From an uncultured Treponema sp. (GTDB lineage Bacteria; Spirochaetota; Spirochaetia; Treponematales; Treponemataceae): DNA of 5,439 nucleotides. The notes beneath the pieces were generated by a model. That model was not told the origin of the DNA. It did not search any database and saw nothing but the letters and a program-made list of their open reading frames with translations. Position numbers and translations under genes: made by a program. Of the stretch, positions 1-5,420 are shown piece after piece (within the stretch, counting starts at the first letter, position 1; each line of letters starts with the position of its first letter). The DNA lies in NCBI GenBank assembly GCA_945833725.1, contig CAMAFU010000138.1:1-5439 (forward strand), written 5' to 3'.

Positions 1-780
1 AGCGGAAAATTCAGCGATGTAATAACTCTTGCCCACGAAATTGGACATGCCTATCATTTCAACTGTCTAAAAGGCAAACAGCCCTGTTTTTTTTCTTATC
101 CCATGACTTTGGCAGAAACAGCCTCAACTTTTGCAGAAACTGTTATAAAGCAGGATTTATTAAAAAAGGCTTCCGACGAAGAAAAACTTCAAATTTTAGA
201 AATGGATTTACAGGATGTTTCTCAGGTTCTTGTAGACATTTTGTGCAGATATTATTTTGAAAAGGCTGTTTTTCAGGAAAGAGAAAATAGCGAACTTACT
301 TCCGAAGATTTTTGCCGCATAATGCTGGACTGCCAGGAAAAAACATACGGAAACGGCCTTAATTCCATCCGCCATCCTTATATGTGGGCCGTAAAATCCC
401 ACTATTATTCTACAGATCTTGATTTCTACAATTTTCCTTACGCGTTTGGACAGCTTTTTGCATCGGCATTGTATTCAAAATTTCAACAGGAAGGAAAGAA
501 TTTTGCCGTTGGTTACAGGGAAATCCTTTCAAAAACAGGAAGCATGAGCTGCGAAGATCTATGTATGGAAGCAGGTTTTGATATTTCTTCCCCAGATTTT
601 TGGAAAGATGGAATGGAAATGTACAAAAAAGAAATTGAAGAATTTATCCTTTTGTCAAAGGGAAAATCCTCTTCCGTAACAGTAAAAAAAGGCAGTACCC
701 CGAAAACTGTTTTTGAATCTTCCCCTGCAAAAAAAGGCGGCTTGCTGAAACTCGCCGAAAACTACAAAAAACAGCACTAA
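1..780 (+). CDS. pepF: M3-family oligoendopeptidase (PepF), C-terminal part, 5' end outside window
   Basis: Reading frame 1 is open from the first base of the window, so the annotated part is the last 259 residues of a longer protein; the M at 103 is internal, not the start. Visible residues 12-16 are HEIGH, followed by AYH: this is the HExxH zinc site of M3 metallopeptidases. E39 in the LAETASTF segment matches the third zinc ligand of the family (E in PMTLAETAS). Further on, SHYY (about 133-136) and FYNFPYAFGQLF (about 142-153) match the conserved C-terminal substrate-binding region of PepF proteins, where His and Tyr residues contact the peptide. The family cleaves short peptides in the cytoplasm and usually has about 560-600 residues, so roughly the first half to three fifths is missing. 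The last 40 residues form a Ser/Lys-rich tail (KGKSSSVTVKKG onward) beyond the usual family end. Its stop lies 3 bp from the stop of the convergent TPR gene. The family call is firm; substrate is unknown. Confidence 0.93.
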   Translation, partial: SGKFSDVITLAHEIGHAYHFNCLKGKQPCFFSYPMTLAETASTFAETVIKQDLLKKASDEEKLQILEMDLQDVSQVLVDILCRYYFEKAVFQERENSELTSEDFCRIMLDCQEKTYGNGLNSIRHPYMWAVKSHYYSTDLDFYNFPYAFGQLFASALYSKFQQEGKNFAVGYREILSKTGSMSCEDLCMEAGFDISSPDFWKDGMEMYKKEIEEFILLSKGKSSSVTVKKGSTPKTVFESSPAKKGGLLKLAENYKKQH

Positions 781-783
781 AAA

Positions 784-2121
784 CTAAATGTCAATTTTCT
801 TTAAAAGTTTTACCAGAGCATCTTTTGAAACAAGGTCAATAGGTCTTCCTTCAGCGTATTTTTTTCCTTCTTCGCTAAAAGAACCTGCCGTAAAGCATAT
901 TCCCCTGTCGGCCTTGCTGTCGCTTACTCTGGCCTGAAAATCCCTTACATAAAGTTCACCGATAGAACCTGTTGTCCGGTAAAACCTAAAAATTTCCGTA
1001 TCTTCCCATTTGCTGGAATCTACATTAAGTAAAATTTCAACATGGTCAGGCTGAACGGAAATATCCTGAATTTTTACCATTGAGCGGTTGTGGTAAGCAA
1101 GAACAATTTTCCGGCAAAGGGCAACAAAATCACTTGTACCGCTCATTAAATAAACCTGAAGGTTTTTATTCTGGTTTAACTCAGAGTATCTTGCAAGAAG
1201 TTGATTTACATCCTTATACGAAGGATTAATAATCTGAATTTCCCTTAACTGGCTTATTCCAAGTCCTATATTTTTTGTGGTAAAGCAAACCTGTGCATAT
1301 CTGTATCTGAGTTCAATTAAAATATCAGAAGGCGTATTCTGGTGCTTAAGACCAATTTCAAAGTCCTGCATTGCTTTTTCGTAGGCATTTGCCCTTATGT
1401 GAATAAGACCTGCTTCAAGGCAGGAACGGGCTCCGTACTCAGGATCCGGCCGCAGGTGAAGAAAAACTTTAAGTGCTTTTTCACCGTAACCACATTCTGT
1501 CATTGCATCTGCCATGGAAAAAAGAAGTTCTTTGTTGTCGGGAGTTTCGTCCAAAGCCCGGCGCAGAAAAGCAAGACATTCCTTATAGTGTTTTGCTTTG
1601 TAAATAGAAAGGGCAAGGGGGGCATTAATATTTGAGGCTTCAGGATTTGAAGCAATGGCTTTTTTTAGAAATGGAATGGCTTTTTCGTATTCTTTATTTG
1701 CATAGCAGGCTAGTCCTAAATAGTAGTTTGCATCAAAACTTGCCGGATTTATTTGAAGGGCAGAAGGAAGTCCCCGGAACGCATCCTGAATTTTATCCAG
1801 TTTATAAGCACAAATTCCCTGTCTTAAAGCTGCGGTAAAAGGATCAATTTCTTTATGGGCGGGAGCAATGTTCAACATGGTGTCGTAAATCTGGTATGCT
1901 TTTTCCCAGTTATGTTCAGAAAAATACACATCCCCCAGCGCAATAAGCCCGTCAGGATTATGAGGATCTTGCCCCAGTTTCCTCGACGCTTCTTTTATAA
2001 TCTGAGAACGGTTCTTTTTTTTGTTCTTTTTTGGCGAGGATTTTCTTGTTGAAATGCCGATAAGCACAGCAGCAAAGGCAATAATAATAACAATGGCTAT
2101 GGTTAGTGAAAGTGAATCCAT
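784..2121 (-). CDS. Membrane-anchored TPR protein with C-terminal degenerate Mrr-like (restriction endonuclease-fold) domain
   Basis: This 445-residue protein starts with one hydrophobic segment (about residues 5-24), followed by a very basic stretch (RKSSPKKNKKKNR), so it is probably a single-pass inner-membrane protein with its bulk in the cytoplasm. Residues about 57-310 contain tetratricopeptide repeats; the clearest units are 57-90 (ALGDVYFSEHNWEKAYQIYD), 130-163 (YYLGLACYANKEYEKAIPFL), 164-197 and 234-265. TPRs form protein-binding superhelices. Residues about 328-445 resemble the Mrr_cat domain: GSIGELYVRDF lines up with the Mrr G-x-V-G...V-x-E-L region, and ADRGICFTAGSFSEEGKKYA with the AdrGilvTt..Ft..A..yA block, followed by IDLVSKDAL. 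The expected QxK motif appears as RFY and the catalytic Asp as Glu (VEILL), so nuclease activity is unlikely. No Shine-Dalgarno precedes the ATG; a promoter sits directly upstream. Role unknown; protein-complex scaffolding is a guess. Confidence 0.85.
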   Translation of the reverse strand: MDSLSLTIAIVIIIAFAAVLIGISTRKSSPKKNKKKNRSQIIKEASRKLGQDPHNPDGLIALGDVYFSEHNWEKAYQIYDTMLNIAPAHKEIDPFTAALRQGICAYKLDKIQDAFRGLPSALQINPASFDANYYLGLACYANKEYEKAIPFLKKAIASNPEASNINAPLALSIYKAKHYKECLAFLRRALDETPDNKELLFSMADAMTECGYGEKALKVFLHLRPDPEYGARSCLEAGLIHIRANAYEKAMQDFEIGLKHQNTPSDILIELRYRYAQVCFTTKNIGLGISQLREIQIINPSYKDVNQLLARYSELNQNKNLQVYLMSGTSDFVALCRKIVLAYHNRSMVKIQDISVQPDHVEILLNVDSSKWEDTEIFRFYRTTGSIGELYVRDFQARVSDSKADRGICFTAGSFSEEGKKYAEGRPIDLVSKDALVKLLKKIDI

Positions 2122-2127
2122 AAAATA

Positions 2128-2156
2128 ATTATCGTCAATTTTGTGCTAAAACTCAA
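2128..2156 (-). promoter_or_regulatory. Sigma70-like promoter for the TPR gene, positioned for a leaderless transcript
   Basis: Read on the minus strand, TTGAGT (2156-2151) is followed by a 17-nt spacer and GATAAT (2133-2128). This matches the -35 consensus at 4 of 6 bases and the -10 consensus at 5 of 6, with ideal spacing. Only 6 nt separate the -10 hexamer from the ATG, so transcription would be expected to begin at or next to the start codon. The lack of any purine-rich Shine-Dalgarno in this gap agrees with that. AT-rich DNA yields chance matches, so this is moderately supported only. Confidence 0.45.
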
Positions 2157-2186
2157 CTTAAAAGAAATAAACCCAATAGAATATGA

Positions 2187-2269
2187 GGGGAAAAGCCTTT
2201 CCCCCAGGTTCAGCCTGCCCTGCAGTCTTCACCATCCCCCATTCTCCTGGGGCTCTGCCCCAAGCCCCG
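2187..2269. repeat. GC-rich block with nested inverted repeats, possible dispersed repeat element
   Basis: Within otherwise AT-rich DNA this block is C/G-rich and packed with inverted repeats: GGGGAAA/TTTCCCC (2187-2193 with 2198-2204, 4-nt loop), CAGG/CCTG (2205-2208 with 2214-2217), CCCCAGG/CCTGGGG (2202-2208 with 2246-2252), and GGGGC/GCCCC (2249-2253 with 2257-2261), the last competing with GGGGCT/AGCCCC (2249-2254 with 2263-2268). The right part lies inside the 3' end of the TrmN6-like gene and encodes its last dozen or so residues. The base composition and palindromes look like a REP-type or small non-autonomous repeat, but only one copy is in view, so repetition in the genome is inferred. 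No long T-run follows any stem on the minus strand, so it is not a canonical intrinsic terminator, though it may still slow or end transcription of the operon. Confidence 0.5.
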
Positions 2270-2984
2270 TTTTCTGTATCCGTAAAATTTCCTCAGTGTA
2301 TTCACCATATTTATTTCTTACGGCAACAGGCATTTCAATTTTAAGGGAAGGACTGGCATTTTTACGGGCTTCAACAAGAACAAGATTCGGTTCCTTACCT
2401 TCAAAAGGCAAAATCAACTGCATTCTCTTTGGTTCAAGATGATGTTTATTAAGGCATAAAAAAATCTCTGGAAGCCTGAATGGACGGTGAATCATACAGA
2501 AACTTCCTTTTGGCTTTAAAAGATAGTCGGCACAAACGACAACATCTTCCAAAGTGCATGATATTTCGTGGCGGGCAATGGTTTTGGCATCAGAGGGGGT
2601 CAGGCGCCCGTGGTTAAAAATCATGTACGGAGGGTTACAGGAAACAATGTCTGCACAGTGCTTCTTCAGCTTTTTGCTTATTTCTTTTAAATCTACATTT
2701 AAAAAAGAAATTTTTTCCTGAAGGTTATTAAGTTCAATGCTTTTTTGAGCCAGAAGGGCAGAGTTTTTTTGAATTTCAACACCAATAATTTTTCCAGTGG
2801 AAATTTTATGTTCAAGGAGAAGAGGCACAATTCCATTTCCAGAGCACAGGTCAACAACAAAATCATTTTTTTTACAGCATTTTGCCGTAAAGTCTGCAAG
2901 AAGAACGGCATCAATTCCGTACATAAAACTGTCTGTGTCCTGAAAAATTCTGTTTCCATTTAAAAGAGTGTCAATACGCTCCAA
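2229..2984 (-). CDS. trmN6: TrmN6/YfiC-like tRNA (adenine-N6)-methyltransferase
   Basis: This 251-residue protein has the layout of the TrmN6 (YfiC/YabB) family, cytoplasmic SAM-dependent enzymes; the E. coli member methylates N6 of A37 in tRNA1(Val). Residues 20-32 (FMYGIDAVLLADF) match the family N-terminal signature, 45-57 (DLCSGNGIVPLLL) are SAM-binding motif I, E70 in IIGVEIQ is the likely ribose-binding acid, and 117-120 are NPPY, the catalytic motif of N6-adenine methyltransferases. YGEYTEEI (226-233) is the usual family C-terminal end. The final residues (about 239-251, GLGAEPQENGGW) have no family counterpart and are encoded by the GC-rich palindromic block. The start is TTG, chosen because an AGGAG lies 6 nt upstream; the next ATG is codon 21 and would cut the conserved signature. 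The gene begins 35 bp after rsmG, pointing to co-transcription. Other NPPY enzymes (for example on rRNA or protein) remain possible, but the family match is good. Confidence 0.87.
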   Translation of the reverse strand: MERIDTLLNGNRIFQDTDSFMYGIDAVLLADFTAKCCKKNDFVVDLCSGNGIVPLLLEHKISTGKIIGVEIQKNSALLAQKSIELNNLQEKISFLNVDLKEISKKLKKHCADIVSCNPPYMIFNHGRLTPSDAKTIARHEISCTLEDVVVCADYLLKPKGSFCMIHRPFRLPEIFLCLNKHHLEPKRMQLILPFEGKEPNLVLVEARKNASPSLKIEMPVAVRNKYGEYTEEILRIQKTGLGAEPQENGGW

Positions 2985-2990
2985 GTAATG

Positions 2991-2995
2991 CTCCT
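2991..2995 (-). promoter_or_regulatory. Shine-Dalgarno AGGAG of the TrmN6-like gene, fixes its TTG start
   Basis: On the minus strand AGGAG is followed by CATTAC (6 nt) and TTG at 2984-2982. No ATG or GTG with comparable spacing is present, so this site determines the unusual start codon. Confidence 0.75.
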
Positions 2996-3019
2996 GTAAA
3001 ATTCTTAAGTCGTTAGCGG

Positions 3020-3724
3020 CTATTTGTTTATTATCAAAAGATGCCTTTCCCGCTCATCTCCGCTGCAGTTTTCCGTTAAAAAAGGAACTGTAAGTTTTTT
3101 TATGATGTATGAATCCTGCATTCTTCCCAAAGCGTCCATTTCTTCCGTTATTTTCTGAAGCCTTGCTTTATATGCCAAAAGACTTCCGTTATCTTTAAGA
3201 ATGCGCAGAAGAAATTTTGTCATCTTTTTTTCAAGAGGACGGAATGCACGGAAAACGCACAAATCGAATCTTTTCTGCTCCAGCCGCTCAACCTGATTTT
3301 CTTCAACGCAGGCATTTTCAATTTTAAGGGCAGAAATACAGTGTTCAAGAAAACTGCACCGCTTAGTCATTCTTTCTACAAGGGTAAAACTTAGCGACGG
3401 AAAAGCCAGAGCCAGCGGAATACCAGGCAATCCGGCTCCAGAACCAATATCTGCAATCAAAGGTTTTCTTTTTTCTTTTGCACAGATTTTTTCTGCAAAT
3501 TCTGCAATTATGGCAGCTCCGCTAAGACTATCTAAAATGTGGCGAATAATGGTTTCATCGTAATCGTGACTGTTTATTAAATCGAATTTTTCGTTATATT
3601 CAAGAAGAATCTTTGTATATTCATCCAGAGAGTTTTCCAGTTTATCAACAGGGCATAGAGGAATTCCGCAAAAATTGCCTTTGTCAAAACCTAATTCAAT
3701 AAGCCCCTGATGTAAAAAATTCAT
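3020..3724 (-). CDS. rsmG: 16S rRNA (guanine527-N7)-methyltransferase RsmG (GidB)
   Basis: RsmG transfers a methyl group from SAM to N7 of G527 in the 530 loop of 16S rRNA; loss in several bacteria gives low-level streptomycin resistance. The 234-residue product carries the family landmarks in order: EYNEKFDLINSHD (about 42-54), RHILDSL (61-67), SAM-binding DIGSGAGLPGIPLA (92-105), VERMTKRCSFL (116-126), the FRAFRPL block (158-164, matching the family sRAf..l), and C-terminal GDERERHLLIINK. It is somewhat longer than the 207-residue E. coli enzyme, with a longer N-terminus and an insert at about 76-88 (FAEKICAKEKRKP). The ATG start is supported by GGGAGG 4 nt upstream. It sits between a secreted-protein gene (45 bp upstream) and the TrmN6-like gene (35 bp downstream), rather than in the mnmG-rsmG-parAB cluster common near replication origins. 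All motif residues are intact, so it should be functional. Confidence 0.96.
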   Translation of the reverse strand: MNFLHQGLIELGFDKGNFCGIPLCPVDKLENSLDEYTKILLEYNEKFDLINSHDYDETIIRHILDSLSGAAIIAEFAEKICAKEKRKPLIADIGSGAGLPGIPLALAFPSLSFTLVERMTKRCSFLEHCISALKIENACVEENQVERLEQKRFDLCVFRAFRPLEKKMTKFLLRILKDNGSLLAYKARLQKITEEMDALGRMQDSYIIKKLTVPFLTENCSGDERERHLLIINK

Positions 3725-3728
3725 ATAA

Positions 3729-3734
3729 CCTCCC
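3729..3734 (-). promoter_or_regulatory. Shine-Dalgarno GGGAGG of rsmG
   Basis: Minus-strand GGGAGG is followed by TTAT and the ATG at 3724. The 4-nt spacing is on the short side, but the match to the anti-Shine-Dalgarno is strong and supports this start. Confidence 0.7.
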
Positions 3735-3769
3735 GGTATTTTGTATTTTTTAAGTCCATTAAGGAAAAT

Positions 3770-4621
3770 TTAATTTTCAAGAGACAGTAAAAGATTGATT
3801 GTGTCGGTTTTAAGTGAAACAAGATTTCCGCTTTTTTTTGCAGTTAGCGGGGAAGAGTTTGTAAGGACTTTAAGCACAGAAAAACTGTTGCTGTCGGGAG
3901 AAAGTTCTGCTGTTACGGTAAATTTTGTGCTGCCGTTTTCTGCACCAGTTGCCTTAAAAAAAAGATAGAATGTTTCTAAAAAAACTTTACCGCCGGTCGA
4001 AAATTTTCTGTCGCCAGTAAGCAAAAATGAACCGTCTGTTTCTGGCTTTGAAAAAAATACAGTTGTGCAGGAAGGAAGAATGTCTTTTTGAGAAACATAG
4101 AATCGTAAAATTGAACTGGAATTTTCCTTGCGGATATCAGAAATTTTTTGACGGGATTCCTGATTTTCGGAAAGCTTTTTGTTTAGTTCCTGCAACTGTT
4201 CAAGAATTTGCGTAAGGAGAATTTTATCGTTTCCAAAATACGAACTGTAGCTTCCTGTAAGATTTGAAATTGAATTAAAAATCCCCATGCCGCTAAGATT
4301 TGAAATTTCCATTGCAGAAAGATACTCTGGAAGGTTTTTGGAAAGAGAGTCCGAAGGAATGTTCGTTTTTTTATCGGAAACAGCTGCAGGCACAGAACTT
4401 GTTTTGGTAGTTCCCGTATTTTGAGTTTTTTCTGAATCTTCTGTATTTGCTATCGGATTTGCCCCTGAATAAAAGCTGCTGTTTTTCGGGGTATAAAAAC
4501 CGTTACCTAAAGCAGGAGGCGAAACAGATGGCATTTTTGGAGACTGTATCATTCCCCCGCTGCTTTGGGCAAAAATAGAGGCAGACAGTAAAAGCAGAAT
4601 AAAACTGTTAAAGACTTTCAA
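3770..4621 (-). CDS. Secreted protein of unknown function with signal peptide, low-complexity linker, coiled coil and C-terminal beta-type domain
   Basis: I do not recognise this protein. From the TTG at 4621 it has 283 residues; a longer form from TTG at 4633 adds four (MRKV) but lacks a ribosome-binding site, whereas the 4621 start has GAGG 6 nt upstream. It begins with a clear Sec signal peptide: short basic tip, hydrophobic FILLLLSASIFA, likely cleavage before QSSGG. There is no lipobox Cys, so it should be soluble periplasmic or exported, not a lipoprotein. Residues about 20-95 are a Pro/Ser/Thr/Asn-rich linker; about 130-166 are a helical, probably coiled-coil stretch (ILEQLQELNKKLSENQ); about 168-283 have alternating hydrophobic and polar residues typical of beta structure, ending NLLLSLEN. 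The only Cys is in LPSCTTV. It overlaps the upstream metalloprotease-like gene by 14 bp, implying coupled translation, and precedes rsmG by 45 bp. Confidence 0.8.
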   Translation of the reverse strand: MKVFNSFILLLLSASIFAQSSGGMIQSPKMPSVSPPALGNGFYTPKNSSFYSGANPIANTEDSEKTQNTGTTKTSSVPAAVSDKKTNIPSDSLSKNLPEYLSAMEISNLSGMGIFNSISNLTGSYSSYFGNDKILLTQILEQLQELNKKLSENQESRQKISDIRKENSSSILRFYVSQKDILPSCTTVFFSKPETDGSFLLTGDRKFSTGGKVFLETFYLFFKATGAENGSTKFTVTAELSPDSNSFSVLKVLTNSSPLTAKKSGNLVSLKTDTINLLLSLEN

Positions 4622-5408
4622 GACTTTCCTCAATGTATGCCAGCCGCTGCTGCAGGGCAGAAATTGTTTTTTTCAGCCTGTTTTTTTCTTTTTCGAGTTT
4701 TTCTTTCGGATCTTCTGCTTTTTTTGTTTTCATAAGTTGAGAAACAGTGTCTGCGGGTTTTCCTGCAAGAATCTGTTCCTGAGCAGACTGCCTGTCTTCA
4801 GCTTTTTTAAGGGATGCAACTTTTTTCATGTTGTCAAAGCCTAGGGCAGGATCAACTTCTACATGACCAAGTTTTGTAATGTCTCTGGCCGTATTTCGCG
4901 GAAGGCAGAGAACCCGGTCAAGATAATCTTCATAACGGATATTTGCTTTTTCGCAGAGGGCATGAGCCTGACTTAACAGTTTTCCAAATTCCTGCATAAG
5001 TTTTCCGTTTACTTCCATATATTCTTTTTTTATTTTTTCCGTTAATTCTTTAAGTTCTGGAGTTTCTTCCAGTGTTATTGTGTAAATTCCAAGTTCTTCA
5101 GCTTGTTGAAGAAGAGAGTGAAATTTACTCCAGAAAGCGGCATTGTGAACCCTTCCGTGGCAGTATTCCTTTCCACCGGATTCTTCCAGTTTCTGTTCGT
5201 TTATAAGGTGATGTGTGTATTCATGAATTGCAGTATAAATAAGCTGACTGTCCGATTTGAAATTTTTGTTGTGAAGAAGAATTTCTCTTGTTTCCGGGTT
5301 GTACATTCCGTTTACCCGGCAAGATTCTTTGCCTGTCATTATTACCTGAAAATCTAGGGAAGAAGAATGAATTTTCAGCAGGTTTTGTTTTATAGTTTCG
5401 TTATCCAT
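4608..5408 (-). CDS. SprT-like HExxH zinc-metalloprotease-like protein with HTH-like region and coiled-coil tail
   Basis: From ATG 5408 the protein has 266 residues and no signal peptide. AIHEYTHHLI has the HExxH zinc motif (H62, E63, H66); about 17-22 residues later CHGRVHNAAFW offers H84 or H88 as third ligand, the HN..FW spacing resembling SprT/YgjP-type zincins. The stretch before it (VNGMYNPETREILLHNKNF) fits the beta strands that precede the active helix in that fold. About residues 155-225 (YEDYLDRVLCLPRNTAR... GFDNMKKVASLKKAEDRQSA) resemble a ParB-like or other helix-turn-helix segment; this is my reading only. The end (about 230-266) is a Lys/Glu-rich coiled coil. The frame stays open upstream to the window edge, and a second ATG lies at 5423, but the added residues (MYIFF) come from a T-rich run that looks non-coding. 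Neither ATG has a Shine-Dalgarno. Likely first gene of the operon. Function unknown; cytoplasmic proteolysis or regulation is inference. Confidence 0.78.
   Translation of the reverse strand: MDNETIKQNLLKIHSSSLDFQVIMTGKESCRVNGMYNPETREILLHNKNFKSDSQLIYTAIHEYTHHLINEQKLEESGGKEYCHGRVHNAAFWSKFHSLLQQAEELGIYTITLEETPELKELTEKIKKEYMEVNGKLMQEFGKLLSQAHALCEKANIRYEDYLDRVLCLPRNTARDITKLGHVEVDPALGFDNMKKVASLKKAEDRQSAQEQILAGKPADTVSQLMKTKKAEDPKEKLEKEKNRLKKTISALQQRLAYIEESLESL
4611..4628. repeat. Perfect 9-bp tandem duplication across the overlap of two genes
   Basis: AAGACTTTC occurs twice in direct succession (4611-4619 and 4620-4628). In the upstream gene it encodes the terminal ESLESL; in the downstream gene, in another frame, it encodes KVLKV and contains the proposed TTG start. 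Confidence 0.8.
4628..4631 (-). promoter_or_regulatory. Shine-Dalgarno-like GAGG selecting the TTG at 4621
   Basis: On the minus strand GAGG is followed by AAAGTC (6 nt) and TTG at 4621-4619. The alternative TTG at 4633 has no purine-rich site at a usable distance. The GAGG lies inside the coding end of the upstream gene, as expected for a coupled pair. Confidence 0.5.
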
Positions 5409-5414
5409 GAAAAA

Positions 5415-5420
5415 AATATA
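5415..5420 (-). promoter_or_regulatory. Possible -10 element (TATATT) for the metalloprotease-like gene
   Basis: Minus-strand TATATT lies exactly 6 nt before the ATG at 5408, the same geometry as the -10 of the TPR gene. A -35 hexamer at standard spacing would fall across the window edge and cannot be read. T-rich DNA makes chance matches likely. Confidence 0.3.

Noticed and set aside
103..780. ATG at 103 as a start of a separate small protein
   Set aside because: The frame is open back to base 1 and the upstream codons encode the HEIGHAYH zinc site of the same peptidase, so the ATG is internal.
784..1140. Mrr-like domain as evidence of a restriction or defence system
   Set aside because: The catalytic residues appear lost, the domain is fused to a membrane TPR protein, and no methyltransferase-specificity or other defence genes are nearby; the methyltransferases present are of RNA-modifying families.
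1342..2052. Three plus-strand open frames opposite the TPR gene
   Set aside because: Their Phe/Cys/Val-rich translations are what antisense reading of Lys/Ala-rich TPR codons gives; no ribosome-binding sites or motifs support them.
2187..2204. GGGGAAA/TTTCCCC hairpin as an intrinsic terminator of the operon
   Set aside because: On the minus strand the stem is followed by TCATATTC rather than a run of T, so it lacks the canonical tail; it is kept only as part of the repeat block.
2143..2442. Plus-strand open frame of 99 codons opposite the TrmN6-like gene
   Set aside because: It lies antisense to a gene with clear family motifs, covers the GC-rich palindromic block, and its translation shows no recognisable domain.
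2699..2959. Minus-strand frame of 86 codons overlapping the TrmN6-like gene in another frame
   Set aside because: The overlapping frame encodes the intact SAM-binding motif of the methyltransferase, so this one is a shadow.
3832..3839. 8-nt homopolymer in the secreted-protein gene as a phase-variation switch (similar runs at 87-94 and 2866-2873)
   Set aside because: Equally long runs occur in housekeeping genes of the window, as expected for Lys/Phe-rich AT-rich coding DNA; nothing singles this one out.
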